64,000 bases of DNA from Mactromeris polynyma (lineage: Eukaryota; Mollusca; Bivalvia; Venerida; Mactridae): NCBI GenBank assembly GCA_032209605.1, contig JASFXZ010000009.1, positions 18,463,553 through 18,527,552 on the forward strand, given 5' to 3'. Positions 46,860-58,289 of this stretch are shown here, in pieces. Position 1 is the stretch's first letter. Every line of letters starts with the position of its first letter. The notes under the pieces were generated by a model. That model was given only the letters and a program-made list of their open reading frames with translations, had not been told where the DNA came from and did no database searches. The position numbers and the translations under genes were made by a program.

Positions 46860-49400
46860 TGAAAATAAATACAGCATTAAGTCTTATATTCGCTTACAAA
46901 ATGATTATACATTGAATGCTGTTTACAGGGCGTAAACTCCTAATCCTATAGGCCTTGACCTACACTTTTGTCAATAAGAATTAAGATATATTGAATGTAT
47001 ACTAAAAATTGATGTTAGCATACTGTGAGCATATTTACAAGAACGAAATATAGACCAAAATGCATCTCTGATGATCTAGCTACATACAAATTTGTGGGGC
47101 ATGGTTCCCCGGAAATTTATGTCAGGGGGAATCTTAGGGGCCAAACTCCTGGATCTAAAGTCAGCCTTTGGAGTCACTAGATATATATAGTAACGAAATA
47201 CATTTGCTTGTAATGTAATTATGCTAAATTTTGACAAAAACAGTGAGGCCCTTGAGTTAGAGACCCCCTCACAAGGGGGTCTCTGATTAGATATGGACAA
47301 TTTCATTTTGCCAAAATCTTTTGTCCCCGATCCCCCCTCTGGTCCCTGCACATGGATGTATACAGGAGAAGTAGAAATTCATTAGCAGAATATGTTCCAA
47401 AGGGGGTTGTACAGGGGATTGAATAAATGTTGTGATTTGCTTGATCATGATCGCTAGATATATGCAGGCTCTGTGTAATATAATTTATAACAAGAGTTAA
47501 AACAAAACGAATTTTAGGTAATTTCTAATATCAAAGCGTGATTACTCCCGAGTGACTTGAGAGATATGGCTGGTTATCGAACTTGATCGGGATATTATGC
47601 CCAAAAACATTTTCACCAAGTTTGGTAATGATCAGATCAAAACTGTTTGACTTAGAGAGCGGATAAGGCTAATTTTGCCAATTTTGCATAATTCAATGGC
47701 CATAATTCAGAAGTGCCTGTGGGAATGTGGCTGGTTATCGAACTTGGCCGAGACATCATGCCCAAAAACATTTTCACTAAGTTTGGTAATGATCGGATGA
47801 AAACTCTTCGACTTAGAGAGTGGACATGTGGACTACCATTTTTGACACTGGTGTTGATGGGGAATCTCATAATTGTAGATAATCAGCACTGTACAGGCTA
47901 CAATTACAGGCATTTGTGACATTGGAGTAATCGATAGTATTATCACAGACAATCGTTAAAAAAATATTCATATAATTATTTAACTGACAGTTTACCTGAA
48001 ATACATATATATGCCATATTTTCAGACGGTCAATTAGAGAGATTTTCCTCAGCAGGGCTTTTTTAAAGTGAGATTTGGGAAAAATAAGCGAGACTGTAAA
48101 TCATGATTTTTGGGAGCTCTTAATACAGCTTTTTAAACTAATTTTTAAGTATTTTAATATCAATAGAACCTAATATTGTGAAAAACTAATTATCATCATC
48201 ATGAATGTACATGCAGTCACCCGACCAATCAAATTTTACTCATATTTGTGACTAAAAGACACGCCAACACTAAAATACATTACACCACCCAACTGTTTTC
48301 ACGGGTAATTACAGTGTTTCTTTGTCGTAAATTCCTTCAACAAGGGACCAGTGTCCCCCTAGGGGCTTCATTATTCATATGCATCTATTAGAATAAGTAC
48401 GGTACCCAATGGCCGTTCTCTAACCTTTGATGTAAACAGAAATGTCGAAACTTCCACTTGCTAGCCTAAAATATCTTCCAAACCAACCCCTTTGATCTGC
48501 CCGACGCTAATATTACGTTACAAAGAGCTCAGTATTACGTCACAGCTAGCAGTATTGCCTGTCATACATGTGCCTATGTGACCTTTGTCATTTGCCTCAA
48601 TTCACCAAGTTTTGAAGTTTTAAATACAATAGTGGACTGTTTTACAGTTCAAAAGCTAAAAGTTTAACATTCTATAGTAACATTTACTGCTTTTATTGTG
48701 TGAACATTCCTTTTTATAGTGTCATTTTGATTCTTTGATACATTGGATATATGTGTGATGGATATAAATGATGGATCAAAGTAAGAATGTTTTTGTTTTT
48801 TTATTCAAAATAGGCAGGTCGTTTATAAGGAGAGGGGCGTTTTTAATTTCTAGGAATATTTTTACGGGTAATTCAGCCGCACAAATTTGGGAAAACCCCG
48901 CATTAAAACAAGCAGATTAACACCTTACTTGTCACGACTCACTATTGATGATTAAAGCTAAATCACCGCTTTAACAAACAACGTACTGCCTTAGGTGATT
49001 AAAAACACGCCAATCAACAGCTGATCAAAGCCAATCAACAAAGTGTCAACTTTTATCTCTAATCGACATTTTCGGGTTGTATCGAAGTGTCATAGCACGT
49101 CCGAGATACAAATTTTCGCACAATCAGTGATTTTTTTTTTCTTGGAGGTTCAATTTTACGTAAGGTTTTAATCTAATGGCATGAAAATACGTTAGGAATA
49201 GTCTCACAGCGTGAGGTATGGCATGTATGGAAATAATCCTAATTGAAAGTCAGTCAGGTTTACAGTCCTGTAATCGCAGCCACTTACTTGAAAAAAAACT
49301 TGACTGGTCAAGCTTATTGTACTGGTATGGGGTTAGATGGCCGCTATAGAGTATAGTGTTTAGGGGGTCGTGGGATCGAGCACCACACACTGGTGTGGGG
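46860..49400. other. Upstream DNA of the BTB-zinc-finger gene
   Basis: No coding sequence recognised. Contains the 161-bp tandem pair (47568-47890). The first untranslated exon and promoter of the BTB gene probably lie here but cannot be placed. Confidence 0.4.
47568..47890. repeat. 161-bp tandem pair
   Basis: GGCTGGTTATCGAACTTG..CGAGATATTATGCCCAAAAACATTTTCACCAAG-type sequence begins at 47568 and again at 47729, a 161-bp period with moderate divergence. The two units share GTTTGGTAATGATC and GACTTAGAGAG. It is a short tandem array of a dispersed repeat. Confidence 0.75.
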
Positions 49401-49475
49401 TAAGCTGGCAACCCAGTTAGCTCAGTCAGTAGAGCGCCATACTATTGTATCGTGGGTTCGAGCCCCACATCGGGT
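49340..49475 (+). repeat. Two tRNA-like units in tandem (SINE-like)
   Basis: 49411-49475 has a tRNA-type acceptor pairing (ACCCAGT with ATCGGGT), an A box TAGCTCAGTCAGTAGAG and a T-arm GTGGG-TTCGAGC-CCCAC. Only 15 nt lie between the D and T arms, so the anticodon arm is incomplete and it cannot be a working tRNA. Just upstream, 49340-49400 repeats the B-box side (GTGGGATCGAGCACCAC). A tRNA-derived SINE or pseudogene pair is the best reading. Confidence 0.5.
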
Positions 49476-49606
49476 GCACTTTTCCCTTGATTTACTTTAT
49501 TATCCTCGATTCACCCTATAACAAATGCCAATACAGTTAAATTACATGACAGAAAATTACGCTAATATCGGCATTAACATTGTAAAACTTTGTGTATCCT
49601 TGATAA

Positions 49607-50012
49607 TGCACCAGTCAATTGTAACCACGCCCCCCCCCCCCCCAGGTCCGGGGAATAGTGGGGACTTTGACTTTCGGTCCAGCCAATCCCAGGTAAAATC
49701 CCCGCCCTGCAGGGACAAACTGCTGGTAAAATCCCCGCCAAATGCCCCCGCACCCCGGGGACATCCTTTTTTAAATATCTTGCGAGATCTCGTTAAACTC
49801 TGGGAAAAGCTTGGCAAAAACGCGAACAAATCCTGTTAAAAGAACGGATATTTCCCGGCACAAAGCCACGGCCCATTCCCCGCTATTTTCGGCGCGAAAA
49901 CAAAACCACCACATTAACTCGGCACAGCGGGGCCACCTGGAAGGTAAAAACACGGCCCATTTCCCCCGCTATCCCCTCGGACTTGGGGGGGGGGTTACAA
50001 TTGACTGGTGCA
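49607..50012. mobile_element. GC-rich MITE with C-tract/G-tract inner ends (~406 bp)
   Basis: The ends are inverted: TGCACCAGTCAATTGTAAC at the left, followed by a C14-type tract, and a G10-type tract then GTTACAATTGACTGGTGCA at the right. Weaker inverted similarity (TTGATA..) extends a few bases outside. The interior is GC-rich in contrast to the AT-rich surroundings and holds several CCCCGC words. It encodes nothing recognisable. The target duplication is not clear because the flanks continue the inverted repeat. Confidence 0.8.
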
Positions 50013-51686
50013 TAATATCAACCTAATCTAAAGATATACAAAATAAGAAAACTATAGAAACAGAACAATATGAACGTTCTCTAAATTATTTCAGCATAAG
50101 TACATTACATTTAACCAAACACAACAAAGTGTACAATAAAAATAGTTCCATGTTGGTATATTCTACTTTCGTTTCGAAACCAAGATGTAAACATTCGAGT
50201 CCAAGGGGACGCATTAATGGGAGATAATCTTTCATCTTGCATTCGTCATCAACCCAGCGACTACAACGTGATATCTCGAAGAAGTCGCACCAAACGTGAA
50301 TACATACAATAAAAAAATAACAACCTTGTATTTCTGAAAACTACGTACCCAAGCAATTAGTATCAAAGAGTAATACTTCATAGGAAAAATTCATACGTTG
50401 AAACGTTCCCCAAATTTGGATAGCCAATACAGGAAGTTGTTGTACGCATGCGCCAGATCCACTGAGAAAGGCTAATGTTCTTTTCATTCCGTCCTGAGCA
50501 AATCAGGGTCTAGATAGGACATGATCATGAACTAGCGGCATTTTTGTTCATAAAAAATAAAACAGTTATTCGATTTTCAGATCGATTTACATGACATGAT
50601 CTGCAGAACAATCTACATGCTTGGCATATATAAAGTTATAGAATTTTACATTGTCATATTAGATATCTATATACAGTAGTATTAGCAAGGACCTATTATA
50701 GGTCCGTGGTATTAAGTACATTTCATAATTTATTCAAGTTATTAAATAATCCATTTGACAACTCATCATTAAATGTATGTTTAACTCCGTGTTGGCAAAT
50801 TAATAGATCACGTGTTTCTACCAACGAGTATATAGCAGTAATTGAAAATCATATATTTTTATAAAGGGAGGTAATTCACAAAGTATCTTAAAAATAATAA
50901 AAATGCAATTAAGAGACGGAAATTCTGTTTCAAATAAAATTTGACTGTAAGCGCATGGTAAAGATCTCTAAACGTTTGATATATTCTATGTTATATAGCG
51001 GCCTACTGACACGGACATATAATTAATTATATTTCCGTGATACTGAAGATAATTTTCATTACAGATAATCTGATACACCATTGATACTTCAGTTAAGTTA
51101 AAGTCTTCTGCTACTAACGATATACTAATTTCGAAAGGAAATTTGCCAATTTCGAAAATTTCATACTCATAAATGTTCCCATAACAATGTTTTCTTTGAA
51201 TTTCTTATAACTGTTTCGTACACGTTACATCGATCTATAGATGCTTTCCGATATAAGAACTATTAAGACATAAGAAAAACGATGTTTATTTCCCCTCATT
51301 GGTCATTTCGTATGGCTAATGAAGGAGGTTTACATAGAAAAAGGGTCAAGTGAGTTTTTTTGGAATAGTGAAAAATAATACATTTTGGTATTTTATCCGT
51401 AGAGTAACACATATTAAATCAATGACAGCCATTTGCAGTTGCCTTTGGAGATATGTCCATTAGACCCCTTCTACATTAAGTACATGTTCTAAGATCAAGA
51501 TTAAATTTATACATTTATTTCTGCTGATCATGCATGGGATGAGAAAAACGACATCTAATAGGTTCTGATATTGTTTTTTAAGATTACAATGTATATACTT
51601 CATGAAATGTTTATTTAAATGCAAATAGTGCACAATTGTTCAAATACCATTGCCAGTGTATGTAATCCGTTGAAATATTCCATGAA

Positions 51687-51750
51687 GGGGCGTAGTAGTC
51701 GATGGGTAGAGGGTCCAACTCCTGATCCCAGGGTCGCGAGCCCGGATTGA
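51687..51750 (+). repeat. tRNA-like SINE head
   Basis: GGGGCGTAGTAGTCGATGGGTAGAG has an A-box layout, and GGTCGCGAGCCCG follows about 35 nt later as a B box. Acceptor-stem pairing is weak, so this is a tRNA-derived repeat rather than a gene. Confidence 0.4.
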
Positions 51751-52105
51751 GTAGCGTTCAATAACAAATTTCAGGTAGTGGCCGGGTTCCATCCTTGGAT
51801 GAGGCGTATGCTCGCAGTGACAACTGCACTGAAGATAAAGGGTTCTCACTAGATTCCTAATTAGGCTTTTTGGACAATTTTTCCAAAAGCACGATTTTAG
51901 ACCAATGTTTTCAAATCATATGGAGAACCCTGTATATCCCTCACCTATGATTCGTACAGGGTTACGGCTTGCGACAGAACATATTGAACTGCACTGGCTG
52001 GTCACTGTTGAGATTAAATGACCGACCTATATCTGAATTGCTGTGGGCAAAATGTAAGTTTCGATTGTATTCGGAACACCTCGGCGAGTCTTGGCATAAT
52101 AGTTT

Positions 52106-52146
52106 GTATTCCGAGCTCTGCCGGATACCGCCGAGTAGTTACGATT
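52106..52146 (-). repeat. 41-bp dispersed repeat, copy 2
   Basis: Exact reverse complement of 18811-18851, 33 kb away. It sits in non-coding DNA with weaker flanking similarity. Confidence 0.7.
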
Positions 52147-53098
52147 ACTTCGATTGTACTTATGCTGACTCAAGGGAAATAAATGCAATAAGAATTATGA
52201 ACCGCCAATTGGAATTATCACCCTTGGCATATTTGGTACTTTCACTTTTTGATCTTATTTTATTTCACTTAATTATAATGTACGTGCGGTTATAATATTT
52301 TCATGCTTTTTGTGAACAAAATTTATGATGATCAAAATTTAATTTAGTAAATGTACATGTACATTGTAATTAACAAACATTTGCAACTGATGCACCCTTT
52401 CTCAAATATTCTTGAAAACTATCTCGACCAGAAGCATCATGTAAGTCATATCTCATATAGCTTACTGCATATCAAATTTTGCGTCTTGACATAGCTATCA
52501 GAAAAAAACTACAATAATTCCAATCATGACGTTTGAGTACCTGATTGAGGTATGGAGGTAACATTCTTTCTCACGAATTCCGGTCACTGCAATATTACGA
52601 ATGGTAAATTGTTTCTTTTTATCTTTTACACACGTTTACAACGGGATATTTGTAAGCAAACTGCTTGTTAACAATAAAAAGCGTAAGTGCACACACGGGG
52701 TGTTATAGAATATTCTGTCAAACACTTCAAATGAGGTACAACATGTATGCTATCACATTGCAAGTTGTTTTGTTCTGACACTCGTTCCCTGTATTTCCTC
52801 CTTCAAATGTTTTTTGGTAAGTTTCAAACTTCAACTTTCATCGACTGCTGTGTCCACATTGCCGTTAGTTCCCACGTTAGCCCTAGGTCGTATACATGCA
52901 TTCAATGCAAAACAGTGCTGATTTGTGTTTCACTATAAATCCAAGTGTTTGCTATTTAACAAGATATTTTTTCTACGACCACAAGCAAAGTCAAATTTAT
53001 AAAGTAATAAATGGGGTCTTAGGCTGTAAAATATATCTATACGACAATAGAACTTCTAGGCTAAGGATAACTCAACACAATTACATTACAAATATTCA

Positions 53099-54629
53099 TT
53101 ATAACAATTTTGCTCGCAAAAGCTTTACCATTTCGACAAGTTTATAGTAATTGGCTTCAATTATGACCTCCCTTATGATTTTATCATCCTTTTCCAAGGC
53201 TTCAATAGCATCTGAACCGTCTCTTAGATAATTCAATATAAACCGGAAGTTGACGCCATCTCTATCAATAAAATACGAGCCGTCCGCCTCCCTTTTTAAT
53301 GCATGACTTCCACTGAACATGGAACTTAGTAATGATCCCTCCTCCTTTGTGAGAGTTGCGACAGAAGTTGTGTACACTATGCCACCAACATTCAGTACTA
53401 TTCTGCTTTCGGATAGTTGATTAAGTTCTTTGATACAGTCAACGTCTTCATCGAACTTTTTCTTCTGTTTCTGAAGGTCATCTAGTCCTCGTATGTAATT
53501 CGACAAACGACTCGCCAAATGTGCCTCTTTTTCATTATTTTCATTCTCTTTGATCCTGATTGAAGTTTCCCTTTCCTCTAACATGGCAAATCGTTTTTCA
53601 TAATCAGCTCTTATTTCGTTTATTTCTTCCATCTTTTCACCTACAATTACTTTCGCAGAGTTCACTAGCTTCTCTTTTAGCATTACTGTACTTTCAGACA
53701 TATCATCCGTGTATTTCTCAACATTTTGAGTGAGTAAATCTTCCCATTCATTTCGAATAGATGAAATTGTTACAATGCTGTCGAACATTTCATCTTCGAC
53801 CCCAGCTTCAAAATTGTGAATACTTCTACCAACAATTTCTACACCTATTGCAATACACGGTTTGCTTGCCTTCAACACGACTGAAATATCATCCCAAAGA
53901 CACTTTCGCCTTTCAATTCCCTTTCCTTTTCCCTTTAGAATGTATTTGGGATTAAGTTGTGTATTTCGCTGTTTCATAACCGATCTAACGCTAGGTGCTA
54001 TTTCAATTAGTTTACATAGCAACGTATGCTCTTCAGCCATTATCGGCTCAATCACCACCAGTTCACTGGATTCTTTGTCAAGCAAACATAACCATAGCCG
54101 AACGGAAGTACTTTTCTTAATAGCCAAGACTGACTTAACTTGTTTGCATATATAAGTGAAATTATCCCACGCGTAGACAGACAACACTTGGTTATTTTCT
54201 GATGACGTCACGAGTTTATCCACATAGTTTGAATATATCGGCAAGACATCAAGCTCATTATCAGCAATGACAAAGTCCCCAGAAAGATTCATACTTGATT
54301 CTAAGCTCATGTACATACTGTAAATTGGGCGACGCCGAAGATCGTGTGCCGAATCTAGGCCAAACCAGTCGACATAGATTCGCCACTGACTTTCTGGAAG
54401 GTATTCGTTTTCCGCATCATTGGTTGCCATAGTGACAGGTCTTAACCTCGACCCAACGCTATCTTTGTGATCTTCAGTCGAGACAGTTTTTGAAAGCGAG
54501 GCAATCCAAGAGTCAAGCCATGATCTTGATACTGCATACTCCCAGTAGTCAGACGTTTCCAAGCGTCTGTATGACAAGTTCTTCATTATTGCCTTCTGCG
54601 TTTGCAAGGACAAGGAAGACATGGCAAAC
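53099..54629 (-). CDS. DUSP-Ubl-like / coiled-coil / KCTD-type BTB protein (507 aa)
   Basis: One uninterrupted coding exon runs from ATG at 54622 to the stop at 53099. A splice acceptor (TTGTTGCAG) ends 7 bp before the ATG, so an untranslated exon lies upstream. Residues ~25-110 resemble the DUSP domain of USP4/11/15-type deubiquitinases (YWEYAVSRSWLDSW, then ESQWRIYVDWFGLD). Residues ~140-205 resemble the ubiquitin-like domain that follows it (YAWDNFTYICKQVKSVLAIKKSTSVRLWLCL). There is no USP catalytic domain. A Glu/Lys-rich coiled coil occupies about 310-405. The C-terminus (~415-507) is a BTB/T1 domain of the KCTD class (RIVLNVGGIVYTTSVATLTKEEGSLLSSMFSG, FIDRDGVNFRFILNYLRDG). KCTD BTBs oligomerise and often bind CUL3. 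The order suggests a ubiquitin-pathway adaptor. The DUSP/Ubl call rests on pattern recognition; the BTB call is firm. Confidence 0.8.
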
Positions 54630-55461
54630 CTGCAACAATGACAAAGATCTATAATAAAACTTCTTTCTCGAGGAGTTATTGGGACGAGGAGAATGCTCGA
54701 GATATCAATGTTTCCGCCATTTCGACGTTTTCAAACTGCTGTCGTACTGGTTCTATGATATTGTACATGAGATGCGTTTTATTATGTTTTAATGCCTGTC
54801 GTCTGTTTTCGACACTTGTATCATATTATTATGGCACTAAGTGACAAGCGTGGCTTGCTTTCTTGGGGGAGACGACCTTCAGTCGGAAGGTCAAGTTAAT
54901 AAAATTTAATGGTTAAGGTTCATGTTAAGGGGATTTTGCATATTACTATTCACTGATTTTTTTAAGTAAAATAAAAATGCAATGTGGATTATTATAAATC
55001 TAAATGTTCGTCTGGATGAGCAGATACAGATAGATTATTTGTTATTCACAAATAATGTAATTTTGAAAACAAAAATACTTAAAATGTTCAGACATTTTAG
55101 AAAATATGTAAAAAAATAACATGTTTTTTAAATAATTTCAACTATTACTTTTTTTGATCAATAAAACACTATTCTAGGTGATAGAGACAAAAGAAAGTCA
55201 AAACACTTGGATTAACTCTTAAATGTCAACAAACAAAAATGGCGGCGCCCAGTGACAACATTTGAACAAGTTCGACATCAAATTTCTACTTTGTTGATAT
55301 AATTCTAGAATAAATAAGTTCTCGTATAAGTATACCACGATAAGTTGAGAGTGACGTCATGCAATGTGTACATGGTTTGACCACCTTTATTGATCAAAAT
55401 ACTAGGTAAATCAAATAACAATCAAAACTATTTATTGTGATATTGGTTTCGTTAAACTAAC

Positions 55462-55560
55462 AGCCGTGATAGCTCAGATGGAAGCGAGTCCTTACAATGC
55501 TAATTAAGCTTTTTAGTTTTGGGTCCGAGTTCGAGACCATCGGGAGGTAGTTTTTTTTTT
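55462..55560 (+). repeat. tRNA-like unit with T-run
   Basis: CGTGATAGCTCAGATGGAAGCG gives an A box, GAGTTCGAGACC at 55527-55538 a B box, and a run of ten T residues follows at about 55550, as a Pol III terminator would. The space between the boxes is long and no clean anticodon arm forms. Probably a SINE. Confidence 0.45.
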
Positions 55561-55944
55561 CATTACAATATTATATATTTCGTTGGTCATCTACAGTTGT
55601 ACTTACATGACTTATACTAATAAATGTTCGCTGGAATATCATTAATTAAACATTGTATAGCTAGATTGTGTATTTATAAGCTATTCACTAATAACAATAT
55701 GGTTTCATGATTTTTAAAGTGCACAATATCATCGTGCAGTAGATTTACATGTACATTTATCGCTACAAATGAACATTTTAGCGACGACGCTATAGCCATC
55801 ATTAAACACGTTTGATTAACGACAAATCAATTAGACGATAACAAAATAAATATTTAAAAAAAACAGACATACCCGACAAACAACAAGTAATTGACAAGCA
55901 GTGAGTAAGGGATAAAATTCATATTGTCCAAAAAAAGGGGGAGG

Positions 55945-56032
55945 CAGGAATGTGTCTCGAACTCACACCCTATCTATTGGTCGAAGTTACTAGTCAGAAG
56001 CGCTACCAATTGAACTATCGCTACTGTCTACT
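55945..56032 (-). repeat. tRNA-like unit, minus strand
   Basis: On the minus strand AGCGATAGTTCAATTGGTAGCG supplies an A box and GTGTGAGTTCGAGACAC a T-arm with B box. About 45 nt separate them and the acceptor stem pairs poorly. It faces the unit at 55462 from 400 bp away. A tRNA pseudogene or SINE is likely. Confidence 0.45.
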
Positions 56033-57727
56033 TTGAGCGATATTTCATCAACATTTAATACTAATACTGAAGATAATAGGCATGATAATGACCGTAAGCT
56101 GCTTTACATGTATTGGAAAGTGGGTATGGTCGTGTTAACTATCGACTTATCTTAACTGAGTTATACCATCTTACTATGATAATGGATAATAATGTTGGTA
56201 TGATATTAAACTTAAAATGTTTTCGGACAACAAGTTGGATATATGTTTGTGAAGGACCCTTTTTGTACCTGAAATGTCACATACATTTGGCCTATACAGC
56301 TATGGTAGTGCACAAAGGCATATATTAAACACTCAATATTTTTTCTTGTTACTCTTATAATTTATATCATGCAACTGATTTGAGTTAGAACGTATTGAAT
56401 TCCCAGAAATGTGTGTTGCATTTTTTGTAGCAATTGCAATGTCAATCCGCTTGACATGAAACTTAAAATGTTACTTTTTATATGGGAGATAACATTTACA
56501 CAAAATCGTTGCTTGTTAGTAGTCCAAATAAACAAAGAGAATAAACAAATGGTGACTGGAAAAATAATACCAGTTTTTGTAAATTACTTATATACCCGAG
56601 TAAATATGTCTAAATCATTTGATGTATCGATAATCAATGGCTTCCCGCCTTTCCAAGGTCACCAAATAATGTTGCAAGTATGATTAATCGTGACCAAACG
56701 TACCACAATTTAGTGAGCAAAGTTCAACTTAAAACAACGCGAATTAATTATACATGTGAAATGACTTTAAAAAATAAACATATACAAAATGAACATACAT
56801 TTAATAACTCAAATTATTTCTATATGACTCTTTTCCTCCATGTATATGAGTAAATTTATACGAGTTATTCTCATTAACTCGTTGTTATTTGAAAACGAAA
56901 GTTGACATTCAAAAATCTTCCGTAACCGATATGCATCACAAGCTGTTAATGAAATATATGTTAACTATACAAATTAAGTTAATTTGGTAAATTGCTGTGA
57001 ACAAAAAAAAATGTTTATGCAAAACGTGTGTACCTTTTCTAGAAGATTCAAGTTAGTCCTCAGGCAGATGCAGATACAGAACACGATTTATATGTTAAAT
57101 AAACATTACTTCCTACACTCGGATATCGAAGGTCGTGTCATATGTTAAACCGTATCTATTCATACGGTGTATTATAAACCGAGTTAACACAACACAAGGG
57201 AAATTAAGGCACGTGCGTAGCTAAATATTTGCATCATGTGACTTCTTGGGATAACTGATATTATGTTACCTGATTATAAAGACAGATGCGGAATTAAGTC
57301 GGTCAATTACTGTCGATTTCTTCCATTTATCAACAGTTTACATTCATATGACATACATCTATCCGCGTGTCCTTGTTTTCAACTATTTGAACGAGTAACG
57401 CAGTCATACGTGCACGTGTTGACGCGCACGTGGCGTTTGAAGTCGCGATCCTCCTGAAAATCGTCCGGAAAATAGTGCAGAATTTAACATAGCAAAATAC
57501 AACAACTGTATACAAGTAGCAATACAATCGATTTTAATGCATATATATTCGGATGCACGAGATAAATTTCAGCTGTGTTCACAATGGGCCAGAGATTTAT
57601 CAAGAATGTTTGCGTGTGTAATACCTAATGCGTTTTGATGTTCCGATTCTGACCCTGAGATGTATGCGCTTTATTAATTATACGTTATTAAGAAGCGATC
57701 CCGAATCGCTATTGTGTCTATGAACGC

Positions 57728-58270
57728 TTCTTCTTCTTCTTCTTCCGTTACAGTACATGATCCCACTCTGGGGCAATTTTTGTGCATGGTACAATGTTTA
57801 ATGTTGTGTGACGCAAGTATATACAGGCTAAAAACAGGCTACATGCCTCTATAGTGGGTTGACCAGCGCTCCCTTGAAGGCCTCTAGGGAGTCGACTGTA
57901 GCGATGTGCTCTGGAAGGCTATTCCACAGTCGTATGCCCGAGGGAAAGAAATAGTACCGGTAGATGTCTAGTTTGCAGAAGGGGACGAGGAACTTCATGG
58001 AATGATCTCTGGTGCTTATACTTGAGGGATAGTAGTACGTACAAGAGATGTCTATTAGTTCATGAAAAATCCTGTAGACCATAATCATTTTCGAGTGTGA
58101 GCTCTTGTTGAGTTTGCCAGCCAAGATAACTCGGCATCCGACTGGTGCTACTGGTTGTCCTGAAGTCACCCTTGGCAAACCGTGCAGCGCGCCGCTGAAC
58201 CGCCTCAAGTTGGTTGATGTTGTTTTGCCTGTGTGGGTCCCAACGTTAAGCAATGGCACAACCCTTAAAC
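57728..58270 (-). mobile_element. LINE 3' end (CR1-like), minus strand
   Basis: The frame at 57849-58289 ends with ...MIMVYRIFHELIDI, YYYPSSISTRDHSMKF, YFFPSGIRLWNSLPEH and SLEAFKGAL. This is the typical C-terminal end of a non-LTR retrotransposon polyprotein of the CR1/Jockey group (the F-F-P-x-x-I-R-x-W-N-S-L-P motif). Upstream sequence is in another frame. Past the stop, a short 3' UTR leads to a (GAA)n tail at about 57728-57747 on the element strand. Only the 3' end is present, so it is dead. Confidence 0.75.
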
Positions 58271-58289
58271 GATAGTGCATATGAATCAT

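Larger units (their letters stand above)
50025..53090. other. Intergenic DNA between the GC-rich MITE and the DUSP/KCTD gene
   Basis: No gene is visible. It contains a perfect palindrome GGACCTATTATAGGTCC (50688-50704), a tRNA-like unit (51687-51750) and the second copy of the 41-bp dispersed repeat (52106-52146). Confidence 0.45.
54640..57720. other. Intergenic DNA with two tRNA-like repeats
   Basis: Apart from the two tRNA-like units below I recognise no gene. A short hairpin (GACCTTCAGTCGGAAGGTC) lies at about 54868-54888. Confidence 0.45.

Noticed and set aside
49525..50026. Open frames rich in Pro/Gly across the GC-rich MITE
   Set aside because: They arise from the C- and G-tracts of a non-coding transposon with inverted ends, and no domain is present.
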